A DNA stretch of 64,000 bases from Agelas oroides. Lineage: Eukaryota; Porifera; Demospongiae; Agelasida; Agelasidae. The notes under the pieces were generated by a model. The model did no database searches. It was given only the letters and a program-made list of their open reading frames with translations, and was not told the origin of the DNA. Below, piece by piece: positions 1 to 12,900 of the stretch (the first letter of the stretch is position 1; each line of letters begins with the position of its first letter). Location: NCBI GenBank assembly GCA_949130485.1, contig OX422188.1:984479-1048478 (forward strand), in the 5' to 3' direction. The position numbers and the translations under genes are program-made.

Positions 1-1175
1 TAGTTCGATTGCACTGTTAATGCTGTGTTCTTATGTTACATATGAAGCAAAATTCTCATTTCTATACTGTCGCACTTGCGTAGAAAACCAGTCTCATACT
101 GTAAGCTCAGGGTGTGAGGAGAGCCTGGGTAGGAGACTACGATACACTTCCCCAATTTCCTTTGCAAACAAACAAGCTATGCATATGAATATTATGTGGT
201 AAACTTCTTTACAAGCTAAATAGGAAAATAGCCACATCATATCACAGCTTTCTGGTTTGAATTTCGCAAGGTCAACGCATACAGCACTGAATACAGACAT
301 CCTTCTCAGGGACTACAAGTAAGTTCTCCCCTAGCACCCCTTTCAGAGCACCTGAGGACTCAGGACACACTGCGCACAGATGAACCTTCCCCTAGCATCC
401 CTCTCCTTGAGCACTGGAAATGACAGCATATTCAAAGAGAAGCTGGGTACACTTTGCACATTTACTTCAAGTGTTAGGCATCCCATCCGTAATCCTGTGC
501 TATCATCTCCAAGCTGGATAAAGCTTGCATTTGACTGATATTTCACTTTTTCGATAAATGCATGACAGTGTAACCACTTTGCCTTACCTGCCCAGAGCTT
601 GTAGTGTGTGGCTACACTGACAGAAAAACTATCCCCTCAAACTATCCTCCTGGCACTTATGAGGCAGTGTTCAACTTGCTCCTTTAGAACATGGCAGCTA
701 TATAGCATGCACAGCTTTGACGAGACTTAGTGTGAACAAGTACATCAACCTCAGAGACCTGATCCCACATGCAAAATGTCTGCACGTGCACATGCTGCCA
801 TGTAGAGTCAACTCTTATTTTATCCACTCTATCGTGTAGTCTCTCAAGCCACAAACTGAAATCCAGAAATCCACTGTGAAATCCAGAAATCCACTGTGAA
901 ATCTTACAACCAGGATCTTGCAGTTAGTAACACTGAACATCTGTGAAAGGGTCACATCAGCTTGTATCAAAGAGCATACAATAACCAACGCATGATCTTG
1001 CAGATGTAGTAACCACTGAACACCACAAAAGCATCATATGTTTGAAGTGTAGTTGCAGTGACTTCCTCACAGATGTGCTGAAGGTTGTCAGTTGTAAGGT
1101 ATGGTTTGGGTTCAGATTGCTTATGCAAATTAGCCTCTAGTACCAAAATAAACCTCTCATAACCACCGTCTCCTC
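1..1175. other. No gene seen
   Basis: Only short unsupported reading frames occur here. No domain, splice-consistent exon or RNA gene was recognised. The only structure is a short GAAATCCA-type satellite near 861-906. Confidence 0.5.
861..906. repeat. Short GAAATCCA satellite
   Basis: About two copies of a roughly 22-bp unit built from GAAATCCAGAAATCCACTGT. The same unit fills the interior of the transposon-like element at 34257-34541, so the two arrays share an origin or a sequence bias. No flanking terminal inverted repeat was found here. Confidence 0.75.
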
Positions 1176-2908
1176 ACCAGACTGTGTTCCTGTTGAGGCC
1201 AAATTGAGGGGAGAGCTGCAACAGTACACGATACAACAGGCACACGTTTGTTGTTATGGTCTTGCAGAAGCCTATGATCTCGAGCCACACACAATGCGTA
1301 TGTCAACTGTCGACACTGGCTCTGTAATCTTAGTGTTTCTAGTGCCAAATGCGGTTTCACTGCAAATGTTATAGCTCAGGAATTCTTCGGCTGACTGTTG
1401 GGAGAAGGTGTGTGTATGACAGTGAACAGGAAGACAGAACACAGCAGGAAGCAAGGGTAAGACAGCTTCCCAATGCAAGCTTTAGTACCATCATACTCAA
1501 AAATTATCCCTGAGGAAAATCTGCTTAATATAATTTAGAACATTGAAGCAGCATGCATGCACATAGGAATTTCCAGGCATGCTGGTACTGTATGATTATC
1601 ACACGTACAATCAAGATATTCCCTGGCCTTTGGGGAAGGCTTGGCAATGAGGCTACAAGATTCTTCATTGATGTTGTTGCATATAATACAGTATGCAAAA
1701 AGGAAGGTCATGCTCAGTTTGTGTAGGCTTTTGCATCTCATACTCAGTTATACAGCTTTTCGTTGCTTGTTGTGCAGCTCTCCATCTTGTGGTCTTTGTT
1801 TTTATACGAGCATGACACTGGAATGCATCTGAATCATAATTGCCATACTTAAGAGCATATGAGATTCATGTAGCCCAAACCATAGTATTTGCAAGCTTGT
1901 AACTGATGAAGTGATAACAGATTTGTATCACAGTCACCTTATATGTAAAAATCACCTTATATGACTGTAAAGATCACCTTATATGTAAAAATCACCTTAT
2001 ATGTAAAAATCACCTTATATGTAAAGATTACTTTATATGTAGAGATTACAACACTTGTGGGATACCAGTACATGTATCAGATTAGCAACAACTGGTTTAT
2101 ACTAGCCTTGTTCCCAGGGAGATAGAGTCACGTGGGTGACATCAGGTGGACATGAGGCTAGGTTTGTACAGCTGATGTACAAACTGATTAGCTTATAGGG
2201 AGGTGTTAGTGTTGGTTATCCCTTCATGTCCACTCTCATTTGCTTCACTGTACTTGATTGTGTACAGCAGGGGCTTACAAGTAAGCAGTGATCAAAGACT
2301 GGAGGCAGAGAAGGTTTGGGAATGAGGTTGTAGTCATTCAGCATGCACTGATGTATTTGGACCAGTCAAGTGCATGCATCCTCATCGTGTTGCATGTGGA
2401 TGCTGCTTTATACACATTACTGGTGGTCATATGTTCTTGCAGAATTACAGAATGATTCTTCAGGAAAGTTGGAGTGATTGTGTACTTTACAGGTGCAAGA
2501 GAATTTCTGTTAGAGACCAATGATGACTAAGCGCATACAAGTCAGAGGGTTTGTGTTATAAACTTTCTTGATGACAACCATTCCTACTTTGTTCTCACGC
2601 AGCAGCTAAAATCTGAGGTCGAGGGTCTAAGGAAGGAAGTCAAGAGACTTGAGTTGGAGAATGCATCCAAACATGCAGAGCTGGTGGACAACAAACTAAG
2701 TGAGCGATCCAACTTGAAAACAATGTATACGTAGTTTTCACCTTGTTTAGCATAGCTCAATACGTAGGTGTTCAGCTGTAAAGATATCATTTTTCTTGTA
2801 TAGATACTGAACAGAGAAGGTGAAGCATTCTCACCTTTGCTAATCAAAATACCTTAATAATGCAAGATGGAAGCTTCTTTAACCTTATAAGTAGGACTAG
2901 AACAAGGC
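1176..2908 (+). pseudogene. Partial duplicate of the CARD/coiled-coil gene
   Basis: This block closely matches 21467-23083, including coding and intronic DNA. It holds the 3' part of the large domain exon (about 1181-1459) and the whole coiled-coil exon (2603-2699, with a GTGAGC donor). Near 1370 about 35 bp present in the intact copy are missing and a TA is inserted, which breaks the frame. The CARD exon, linker exon and terminal exon have no counterpart here. The intact copy is about 20 kb downstream on the same strand, so this is a direct segmental duplication. Non-coding status is inferred from the frame damage and missing exons. Confidence 0.85.
1930..2045. repeat. 18-bp tandem repeat in the duplicated block
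   Basis: Five to six imperfect units of ATCACCTTATATGTAAAA. The homologous place in the other copy (about 22253-22275) has a single unit, so the array expanded after the duplication. Confidence 0.8.
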
Positions 2909-3129
2909 CAGACGCAAGCACTGGTGGTCAGCGTTATCGATTAGCAACGCTGACTCGTTACCCGAAGACTGTTACCGCCTAGACAGGGTAGTCAGCAAGA
3001 GAAAGAAGCAGGTAAGACACTTTGATAAACCAGTAATAATTGTGCATAACTATTTATTTGTGAAGGTTCCAAGGCCTACGGAGGAACCTGCAAAATACTC
3101 AGCCCCACCCAGCCAAGTACAATTGTGAA

Positions 3130-3790
3130 TTTAATATTCATAGGGAAATGAATACCTTGTTCTTTGGGAGGGCTTCCCCAAGGAAGATGCGAGTTGGATG
3201 AAGGAGAAGGATATCACGGAAGCAGCAGTGAAGTGAGTGTAACTGAGTGCACTAAGCTGTATAGCCACTTGACCTAGCTTGTACAGAATAAACAAGACGT
3301 TTGAGTACACAGGTAAAAAGGAGTGGGCGCCTGGTTAAAAACATTAGCATCATTACAGAAGAATTATCATTGATATTCCACTATTTTTACCTTTGTAGGA
3401 ACTATGAAGATCCAAGTCCTGCATTTTGTGTGGTGTCTGATAATGTTAGCTCATTAATTTTAGGTATTCAAGGTAGTCTTAGACGAGGAATTAACTTAAA
3501 TTGTAAGTTTAATGTTGAATTTAGGATTGATGTTTTTAGTTATCTGTTTAGTGGCAAAGGTAGTCTTCCCCTGTCTGGACAAGGAAAACTGTATAATTTA
3601 GATGATTTTAACCCTATGTTTTTCCCTGGTAATTGGTTTATTGTATATGATAAGTGGTTGTAAAGTAGATTTTCCTGTACATATAGAAAGCAAACTCAAG
3701 TGGTCCCCTACTGTGTGTATGACAAACTCCCAAATGGGACAGTTGTAGTTAGAAAGAAGATATTTAGTGAAGTACTTGTTGTAACCTTAG
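3130..3790 (+). pseudogene. Chromodomain-like gene remnant
   Basis: The frame at about 3145-3234 encodes NEYLVLWEGFPKEDASWMKE, which matches the chromodomain pattern (YLVxWEGxPxExxSW) seen in chromatin proteins and at the integrase C-terminus of Ty3/Gypsy elements. It ends at a stop or at a GTGAGT donor. A 120-residue open frame follows (3301-3663). Plausible coding sequence appears to continue in another frame after its stop, to about 3730, so a frameshift is likely. Chromodomain assignment is from pattern only. Whether it was a host gene or the tail of a retroelement is not resolved. Confidence 0.45.
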
Positions 3791-4023
3791 TTAAAAAGAG
3801 ATGTTGATTTTTTATTAAATATATTAAATTTGCAGGCACTTATGGTAAAATCTCCTGTGAATTTTGTGGGCTTGTAACATTTCTCTACTTAACAGCAGTA
3901 TCAAGACCAGTGAAATCTTTTGTGGATGTGGTTGGCTTTTAGAAAAGCCATTTTATGGTTAGTGGTATAGGCAGGAGAGCAGAGAGTGGCACACACAAGG
4001 AGAGCAGAGGGTGGTGGCATAGG
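3791..4023. other. Nothing recognised
   Basis: AT-rich spacer between the chromodomain-like remnant and the last exon of the minus-strand gene. Confidence 0.4.
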
Positions 4024-5860
4024 TTACAAATCTATGGCACCAGAGGAGTCAGTGTGGTGCTGTTTTGTTTGCAGCTGGTGATCTTCAGTCTGCCTTTTCC
4101 TATAGGGTCTCTTCTCTCTCTGCCAGTCAGTTCTTAAAATTTCCAACCTCTCATCTGCTTGCACAATCTCTGCTGCAGCATCATGCCTGTTGCTGGAAAA
4201 GTAGTGCCGCTTCCCATCATCATTGTTCTTCTCAACACCTGAATGGGAAACAGGTATCACATGTACAGGTTCAATGTGGTGGGAATATTTATAACTGCAC
4301 ATAATCAATGCAAGTGGCGAAGGTTATCATGGGAAACCAACTACATTATTTACAGCATGAGCCCACCACTCATTTTCCAACCTCTCATCTGCTTGCACAA
4401 TCTCTGCTGCAGCATCAATGACATGCCTGTTGCTGGAAAAGTAGTGCCGCTTCCCATCATCATTGTTCTTCTCAACACCTAAATGGGAAACAGGTATCAC
4501 ATGTACAGGTTCAATGTGGTGGGAATATTTATAACTGCACATAATCAATGCAAGTGGCGAAGGTTATCATGGGAAACCAACTACATTATTTACAGCATGA
4601 CCCCACCACTCTGCTGTACTGCTGATACAGTATGGCATACATGAGCAGGGTTTCATACAGGATTTTGAGTTGGGGGAGGGGGGGGGGGGGGAACAGGATG
4701 GTAGCAGGATGATAGTAGCGTGCGTAAGTGTGCGTGGCTACTAGGGGGTTTGGGGGCATACCCCCCCCTCCCCTGGAAATTTTGAATTTAGTAGATCCTC
4801 TCAGATTGCTTCTGACACAATCTGGAACAAACTTTCCAAATAACATTTTGATGACACATACATGTACGTCCAGTAACACGTAAAATTAAATAGCTATGGC
4901 ACCACAATAATTCCAGGGCCCCCAACCCTCTGTAGAAAACCCTGATGAGTGTATAAAATCATATAACTCAATAGAAAAATGTGTGTGCTTAATCATCAAC
5001 TAACCTTGTTCCGAGAACTGCTTGAGGTTGCCAAACCTCTGTAGCATGGAGGGTACATGGTACACCATGATGTGTATGTATGGCGTGATGGAGCGCCGCT
5101 GAAACCCCTCACACAGGTCCCCATGGGCCAGAAAGCTGTTGACCCAGTCCTTTGCCTGCAAAGTTCATCAATGAATGATCCACAGTGTACACTTATACAT
5201 GTGTAACCACTTATCTGCAGTATACCACTTATCAGCTGCAGTTGCAAGCACAAGTGCAACCACTTATCTCAAGTATGTCTAATTACCTGTGGTGCAAAGC
5301 TTCTTTTTCTGCCTCAGATGGCTTCCACTTGGAAACAATTGCATGCAATGAGGTGAAATCCTGCATGGAGTCACACTTTTTGGTTTGGCTCAATTTATAC
5401 AGAACCGTTGTATGACCATCACCTAGGGAGGGACAACCCATTACCTAGGCAACACGACTGCACCCTATACTGTGCATGGTATTGTTATTTTACACAAAAG
5501 GTTCTTTGTTATATACTTCCACAAAAAAGATACCTATAGTAAAACCAGTCTTTGATGGTGCCTCAATTTCAGCCAAGTGGATGATTTTCCCTGAGAAGGT
5601 CACATATGAGTATCTGTTGCTTACCTATCTATATGTCTTCTCTACTGCATGCTTCTTAAAATATGTATTACACATTCATGGAATACACTTACATTCCAAA
5701 GCTGTGCCATGGGTACAGGCAAGTCACTGGGGAGGATGGTATTAAACTTGGCTGGAAGGATGCAGAGGACACACAGCCTGTCAGTGCCATTGAGGGAAGT
5801 ACAGTCGTACTTCCCTGGCTGAGGTCTGCCGTCACCATCCACATGTTGCCCCAAGGGAAC
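4024..5860 (-). CDS. Uncharacterised conserved protein, C-terminal exons
   Basis: Minus-strand exons, 5' to 3': about 5860-5693 (ending LPSDLPVPMAQLWN before a GTAAGT donor), 5422-5287 (SLHAIVSKWKPSEAEKEAL), 5155-5005 (TPYIHIMVYHVPSML, GNLKQFSEQG), then the terminal exon 4238-4024 (GVEKNNDDGKRHYFSSN, stop TAA). The blocks resemble an uncharacterised C-terminal module I associate with cnidarian and sponge predicted proteins; this is family memory, not a search result. Phase does not close between the first two exons and the 5155 exon, so an exon or boundary is missing. The 5' end of the gene is not found. A second copy of the terminal exon lies at 4478-4375. Function unknown. Confidence 0.6.
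4141..4614. repeat. Tandem duplication of terminal exon and flank
   Basis: 4141-4374 and 4375-4614 are nearly identical direct copies, about 234 and 240 bp. The upstream copy on the minus strand has a 6-bp insertion that adds two residues after the SSNRH motif. Both retain the acceptor before GVEKNND. Only the 4238 copy continues into the full C-terminal sequence and stop. Confidence 0.85.
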
Positions 5861-6184
5861 CAACCACCCAGATTCCTGGACAGATTATGGTTGTGGTAAC
5901 CATTGCAACAAACCTGCAAGCAGCTGTGCATGTATGGCTACTACATACCAATGCTTGCGTCACAAAGACACAGTACCCTTTGATGTGCTCTTCTCACAAA
6001 GCTAATGAGTAAACACACTACTGTTTGATGTGCTCTCCTCCAGCTGTGACTGGTTTGGCACTCCAAGAGTCAGTGTGGTGGATTGTTTTTCTTGTGTGGT
6101 GGTAATTTGGTATTAGACTTAGCATCGTTTCCAGTTCCTGTGTACTTTATTGATGCACCCATACACCCACCCACTACCCCTACT

Positions 6185-6185
<1 letters not shown>

Positions 6186-6223
<38 letters not shown>

Positions 6224-6225
6224 CA
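6186..6225. repeat. (AC)n microsatellite
   Basis: CA dinucleotide run directly before the acceptor of the Calx-beta exon at 6227, where it could serve as the polypyrimidine tract. Other simple runs in the window: (TTG)n 14621-14701, poly-C 23717-23735 and 30540-30560, poly-G 4677-4692 and 30381-30397, (AAAC)n 32768-32813. Confidence 0.85.
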
Positions 6226-6501
6226 GCTGCTAGTATCTATGTCTGCACAAGCCAAGTTCTCACATTTCCACCTAATGTTAACCGCAGCTGTGTCACCATT
6301 ACCCTCCAAGATAACAACGTCATTGCAGGCAGAGAACAGAGGATTGGAGTCATTTTCACACTTCTAACAGGAAATGCAATTGTGGCCCTAAATATGACCA
6401 CAATCATTGTGGCAGATGATGACGGTGAGCATTGTGTATCAGTCTGGCTGTGTAACACCATGTAACATCATGTAACACACTGTGATACATATTGTGTATC
6501 C

Positions 6502-6906
6502 TCACTGCAAAAAATACTTAGTTAAAATGACCACTAGTGCATGGTTACTGCAGTTTCAAGGTTCATTGAACAGGTTGGTAGTATGAAATAAAGGAATTCC
6601 AAACACAATTATCATCCATCAACCCCCTCATAATTCCATCTGGCTTCAAAGAGCTAGCACAGACAGTTCATGTGCATCCACCTGCTGGCTATTATCTGGT
6701 TCTGAACCAGATAATAGCCAGCAGATGGATGGTATGTATTGGCTAGCAGACAAGTGTCTCTGCTAGCTCTTTGAACTTTGATGGATTGTGAGGGGAGTTG
6801 ATTGATGATAATTGTGTTTTTGGTTCTTTAATCACCTGTTCAATGAACCCTGAAACTGCAGTAACCTTCACTATTGTCATTTTAACCAAGCAGTTTTTGC
6901 AGTGAT
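6502..6906. repeat. Foldback element (about 400 bp)
   Basis: Long imperfect inverted repeat. The left arm starts TCACTGCAAAAAATACTTAG and the right arm ends with its near complement. The centre is TGGTTCTGAACCA between copies of a CTGGCTATTATCT block. It lies in the intron after the Calx-beta exon. No coding capacity. Confidence 0.8.
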
Positions 6907-6932
6907 ATAGTTACTGATATGTAGCTACATTG

Positions 6933-7027
6933 TAGCCTCGTTCCCAGGCCTTTCCACCGTCCAGTTTTTGATTGCTTGCATATAGACTGTAAAAACTGGA
7001 CAGTGGAAATGGCTGGGAACAAGGCTA
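6933..7027. mobile_element. TAGCCTCGTTCCCAGG-family MITE
   Basis: Inverted-repeat ends TAGCCTCGTTCCCAGG and CTGGGAACAAGGCTA around a hairpin core. Flanks are GCTACATTG (6924-6932) and GCTACTTTG (7028-7036), a 9-bp target duplication with one mismatch. Confidence 0.8.
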
Positions 7028-7774
7028 GCTACTTTGCTATATTTCTTTTGTAGCAATCCTAGTATTAATACATTGGCTACAGCTAGTAGAGTAACAGTAG
7101 TAACACAGTGAGGGGTGCCTCCCAGAATGTCTAATCCCATAATGTCTAACAAAATGTAGTAGTGTCCCAAAATGTCTAATGCTTTGATCAATTAGCACCT
7201 ATTAAGGGCTTCAGATTTAGACAGGTTCACAAGTTGAACCTGTCTAAAAGTTGACCTCATTGACAGGTTTTGACAGGTACTCTCTGGGATAAAAGGTAGG
7301 GCCAATTGACCAATTTGTAATCCTAATTGCAAGGCTTCAGCAAGCCTAAGGATTTGGGCTTATGTCACCAGACCCTTTTCCTCATGAGAGTGCTGGGTCT
7401 GAGCACGAGACTAGTCATGTGCTAAGTCTGTTTTTAGTATTGTGCTTGTGTTTTCTCACACCACCCGCCTGCATTGAACTTCTTGGATGAGAAACAGGAA
7501 ATTAAACTACTTTTGCCTCAGTTTAACAGGAAACTTAGTCTTGTTTACAAGGTGCTGTTGATCACATTGTTACAGGGTTGCTAAGTAACGACACCACCAT
7601 TGGAGATTCACTCTTTGCCGTTCCTCTGTTTGTCACCAATGGCTCACAACTTCTCCCAGAACGACGGTTGCCACATCTCTGCTATGAGATCCATGGGAGG
7701 GATCGCTGGTATTTGAACCTGATTTCAGACACCTGTGTTTCTGTCAATGCATACTATACTGCAGCAAATAGAAC

Positions 7775-8092
7775 TGGAGCTGCGAGCAGTCTTATGTTGG
7801 ACACATGCACATAATTGTTGGATTGTACCCCCTTTGTTCATTTGTATGATTGATGTCAAATCATTGTACTTGCAGCAGACTTGTGTCTCTTCATTATAAT
7901 ATCTATTGTTCCTATCATGTGCTCTTGTAATTTGTCTATGGAACTTTCCAGAACATTCCTTCTCTCCTATTTAAGTTTCTCTGATTGTCACTTGTTGTTC
8001 AGTTCTTTGATTGCCATTTGCCATGAGGTGAATATATTTCCTACCCTGCTATGCGCATCACGTCTAACTACTGTCCGAGAGAGAGCTCATCA
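7775..8092 (+). repeat. BEL 5' LTR
   Basis: 318 bp, begins TGGAGCTGCG and ends GCTCATCA. It carries a TATA-like TATTTAAG at 7968-7975. Compared with the 3' LTR it has a 5-bp insertion near 7898. Confidence 0.95.
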
Positions 8093-8096
8093 TTTA

Positions 8097-8114
8097 TGGT
8101 CCTTCGAGCCGGAT
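8097..8114 (+). promoter_or_regulatory. Primer binding site (tRNA-Tyr type)
   Basis: TGGTCCTTCGAGCCGGAT lies four bases after the 5' LTR. It is complementary to the 3' end of a typical eukaryotic tRNA-Tyr (T-arm end, acceptor strand TCGAAGGA, CCA). The tRNA identity comes from general knowledge of that acceptor stem. Confidence 0.85.
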
Positions 8115-8238
8115 ACTTACCGAACTGCAAGTCTGTTCTACTGGTTTTCTCTTGGATTGTCGCCTACATTCTACACACCATCGCCGCATGCAACGCACTG
8201 ATGTTCACTGACTCTCTCCTCAAAGTTGCCTGTCAACC

Positions 8239-9913
8239 ATGAGCGAAACTGACCAGCCAACACTTGCTACTTTAAGAAAGAGAAGAGGTGTCGTCAAGGC
8301 CTCTATCACCCGCCTGAACACTCGACTGAAAGACCTTGAGAGTAGGATTCACGAACCTACAACCTCGAGCCTTGCCCAATGGATGTCGCAAGTGCTGGAC
8401 AATCTTGATGCGGACTTCAAGAAGCATCACTATGCCGTTATTGACCGTATTGATGAAGCTGACGTGGAAGCTCTCAGCAGAGAGCAAGACGCACTCGACC
8501 AACATGATGATGGTATATCCAATCTTGCTATGCGAATTGAGCAAGTCATAGGAGCCTGCAGCTTGACTTCAGGCCTTGGTGCAAGAAAAATTGTATTGCG
8601 CAGACCGTCCTATCTGAAGAATAGCCTCTCAGCAATCAGCACTGCAGTCCATGCACTAACAGCAGAATCAGCGGAACTCCACCTGCTGCACCAATATCAA
8701 GAACGGCTATCTGACTTCAAGAAAGAGCTTGGAGACGTTCGCCAAACACTCTTATCCCTTGAAGTAGAAGAAGGAGATGAGCTTGAAACATCTACAAACG
8801 CCATCGATAAAGTTCTCTTTGACTGTAGCTTGCAACTCAAGAAGCTGTTATTCACTCTCCCTAATCCAATCTCTGACCCATTAATGGAATCATCTGCTAC
8901 AATGGTAACGGGAGTCAAACTACCAAAAATATGTTCCCACCTTTGATGGCAACATCCTCGACTGGCAAATGTTCTGGGAGCAGTTCAGTATTGCCATTCA
9001 TGAACGTTCAAGCCTTTCAGACACTGAGAAGTTGGTGTATCTCCATCACTCACTCAAGGATGGTGCAGCAAAGAAAGTTATTGAAGGCCTGTCTCGGTCT
9101 GGAGACCAATATGCTGAAGCAATCATGTGTTTGCAGTCACGCTATGATCGTCCCAGGCTCATCCACAAGACTCATGTCAAGAAGATTGTTGAAATTGCCC
9201 CCTTAAAGGAGGGTTCTGGAAAGGAGCTCCGCTATCTGCATGATACTGCACAACAACACCTTAGAACTCTTAAAGCCATGGGACAAGAACCATCTGGATC
9301 ATTTATTACATCTCTGCTGGAGCTGAAGCTTGATCAGAACACCATGTTTGAGTGGCAGAAGTGCAGCCAAGAGTCCTCAGAGGTCCCTCACTACAAAGAC
9401 CTCCTGGGATTTATCAACCTCAGAGCACAAGCGTCTGAATTTGTTTCCTCTGAAACAAAGAAGTTCGTTCATACGGAGCGTCACTTACCCAGACGAGCTC
9501 CACCAAGTAAACCTGGTCCAATAGTATCCTTGGCAACAAGTGCAAGCAACACTGATAATTGTGCTCTGTGTAAGAATGAGAAACACCCTCTGTATGTCTG
9601 CACTCGTTTTAAATCCCTTCCTCGAGACAAGATGATGTCTACAATCAAATCAAATGAGCTCTGTCTCAATTGTCTTCGACCCGGTCACTTCTCTAAGCAG
9701 TGTCCTAGCCTCAACCGGTGCAGGAAATGCCAGAAGCCTTACCACACCCTCATCCATGATGACAGCAAGGAAGTTCTCCCAAGTCAGTCTGACAAAGCTC
9801 TCGCTTCATCCACCTCCTCAACTGAGCCTACGGTCCTCAGTCATACAGCAGCTGGAGTCACTTCCAACACTCTACTGCATGATGACCTGTCAAGTCCTAG
9901 TCAAAGCTCCTGA
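8239..9913 (+). pseudogene. BEL gag region
   Basis: Starts at ATG 8239. The first frame (to 8946) is helical and Gln/Glu rich, as in BEL gag N-termini. The frame changes by one base near 8925, and the next frame (8969-9913) carries a DUF1759-like capsid region (FWEQFSIAIHE) and a zinc knuckle CLNCLRPGHFSKQC at about 9661-9702. Protease coding then begins in a third frame. BEL elements often use one continuous gag-pol frame, so these changes look like damage or sequence error. Confidence 0.85.
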
Positions 9914-12900
9914 CAATTCCTCAGTCAAGGCTCATGCATTACTTGATTCAGCATCATCCACATCATTTGTTTCTGAGCGTCTAGCTCAGAGTCTATGTTT
10001 ACCTCGTTTCCATCACAACATTAGAATTTCTGGCATTGCTGGGCTATCACATCAATCTCCACTTCAATCTGTTGCTACATTCGATGTGTCTCCTGTTCAC
10101 AATACTGCAAGGAGCCTCTGTGTATCCGCCATTGTTGTTCCTCGAGTCACATGTGATCTTCCCGTCCAACCCATCCACTTCAATTCGCAATGGACTCACC
10201 TCAAGGATTTGAAGCTGGCAGATCCTGACTTCGGACGTCCTGGAAGGATAGACATATTACTAGGAATCGATGTTTTCACCGATGTATTGTTGCATGGCCG
10301 GCGGTCTGGACCACCTGGTTCTCCAATTGCCTTTGAAACCATGTTTGGCTGGGTCCTAGCAGGAAGGACCAACTTACACACTTCTGTCTGCCTCTCAATC
10401 GCCACCCATCACGTCTCTGTCACTTCAAATGATGACTTACTCAGAAAGTTCTGGGAAATTGAGGAAAGCCCTAAAGGTCCCTCCATCCTATCTCCTGATG
10501 AACGCCTTGTGGTCCAACACTTCAAAGACACACACACCCGATCAGACGAAGGCCGGTTCATTGTGCCTCTGCCAAAGAGACCTCAGTCCAAATCACTCGG
10601 AGAGTCGAGATCTCAAGCCGTAAAACGATTTCTATCACTAGAACGTTTATTGTACTCGAAAGGTCAATTCCAAGAATTCTCCACTGTAATGGAGGAATAC
10701 TTCAAGATGAATCATGCTGAGCTAGTTCCTGTGGCTGATCTTCAAAAGCCGCCCAGAGAAATTTTCTACCTCCCTATGCATACTGTCAGGAAAGAACACA
10801 GCTCCACTACTAAGCTCAGAATTGTATTTGATGCTTCTGCTAAATCTGCTAGTGGTATCTCATTGAACGATCTCTTGCTAGTCGGACCGACTGTTCACTC
10901 TCCTCTCATTGATGTGCTCGTAAGGTTCAGGCTCGATCGTGTTGCTCTCACTGCTGATGTCAGCAAAATGTACCGTGCAATTGAGCTTGTTCCCTCTGAC
11001 CGTGACCTTCACAGATTTGTATGGAGAAGGACCCCTGAGGAACCACTCCAAGACTACCGCATGACCAGAGTTACCTTTGGAGTGTCCGCATCCTCCTTTG
11101 CCGCAAATATGTCTCTTAAGCAGAATGCTCTTGACTTTGCCATCGACTACCCTCAAGCCGCCAAAGTTGTTGAAGATTCTTTCTATGTTGATGATGGACT
11201 CACTGGTGCAAATTCCATACAGGATGCCATTGAGTTGCGAAAACAGCTTCAAGAGCTTTTCACGAAAGGTGGTTTTCTCCTAAGGAAATGGAATTCCAGC
11301 GAGCCAGCAGTACTGGACCATATCCCTGCTGGTCTTAAAGAGCTCAATCTAACCCAACAATTACCCGATCCTGATCAGTACACAAAGACCCTTGGCATTG
11401 AATGGAACGCCAGACAAGATCACTTTTGCCTTACAGTTGCTGAATTACCTCCCATTGCCAATATCACCAAGCGAGCACTTGTCTCTGACATTGCTAAGAC
11501 CTATGATGTCCTTGGTTGGTTCTCTCCCGCAATCATCAAGGTCAAGATACTCCTACAGCAGCTCTGGGAACAGAAAGTTGGCTGGGATGACCCGGTACCT
11601 CAATCTATCTTGGATGTCTGGCTGCGATAGCGCTCTGAGCTACACTTCCTCACACACAAGCGCATCTCTCGATGTTATGTTGACAAGAAGTTTCAAAGCA
11701 CTTCAATGCAACTCCATAGATTCAGTGATGCCTCTGAGCAAGGCTATGGGGCAGTCATCTACGTCAGAATGACTGACTTTTCCAACAATGTTCAAACTTC
11801 TTTGGTGACCTCCAAGACCAAGGTAGCTCCCATTAAGAGATTGACTATTCCACGGCTTGAGCTCTGTGGTGCCTATCTGCTAGCGCAGTTGCTCCATCAT
11901 GTTCGCCAAGTGTTCCAATTACCCCTCAGCTCCATTTACGCCTGGACCGATAGCACTATTGTCCTCAACTGGCTCATTGGGGATCCAAGAAGATTCAAAA
12001 CCTACATTGGAAATAGAGTCTCCTACATTGCTGATCTCATTAGTCCAGAAAGATGGAGCCATGTCGACGGCGCTGAAAATCCAGCTGACCCAGCATCCAG
12101 AGGTCTCTTTCCTTCAGAACTACTGGAGTGTTCACTATGGTGGAATGGCCCTACGTGGCTCAAATTGTCACCTGCTGACTGGCCTAAACAATCAGTACTG
12201 CCCCCAAATGACACTCATGAAGAAGAAAGAGAAATCGCACTTCATTTAATCTCTCGACCTTGTTCTCCTGCATGTGATTCCATTCGAACAGTATTCAGAC
12301 TTCAACCATCTCAAACGCATGACAGCCTGGATTCTTCGGTTCACCAAGAACTGTCGCTCTGGAACTCAGAAACGCCTCACTCCCTTACTCTCCACCGAAG
12401 AGTTGCATGAAGCAGAATACTACTGGATCTCCATCATCCAGAATGACCATTTCCAGAACGAAACTCAAACCCTGAAGCAGGAAAGTCCATTGAAGAAATC
12501 CAGTCCTTTACTACCACTTCATCCCTTCCTGGATTCCAACAATTTACTACGCGTTGGTGGCAGACAGCAGTATTCTAAGTTTTCTTACTCGAATCGGCAC
12601 CCCCTGATTCTACATGGAAAACACCCTTTGACCAAACTAATCATCCGCTCTAAACATCAACGCCTCCTGCATGCTGGGCCCACTCTCCTCACTACCTCAC
12701 TATGTCGTCGCTATCACATCACAGGATGTCGGAAGACTATCCATTCCATCACTCGTGGATGTATCACCTGCCGACGCACCTCTGCTCGACCACAACCTCA
12801 AATGTTGGGCCAACTACCTATTGAAAGGATCACACCCGGATCGGTGTTCGATCAAACTGGAGTAGACTATGTTGGTCCTGTCTACATCAAATATGGTTAT

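Noticed and set aside
1930..2045. CRISPR-like array
   Set aside because: Units are 18 bp without unique spacers; it is a simple tandem expansion within a eukaryotic intron copy.
6070..6367. Frames on both strands over the CA repeat
   Set aside because: They are low-complexity translations; the real exon is 6227-6424 in a different frame.
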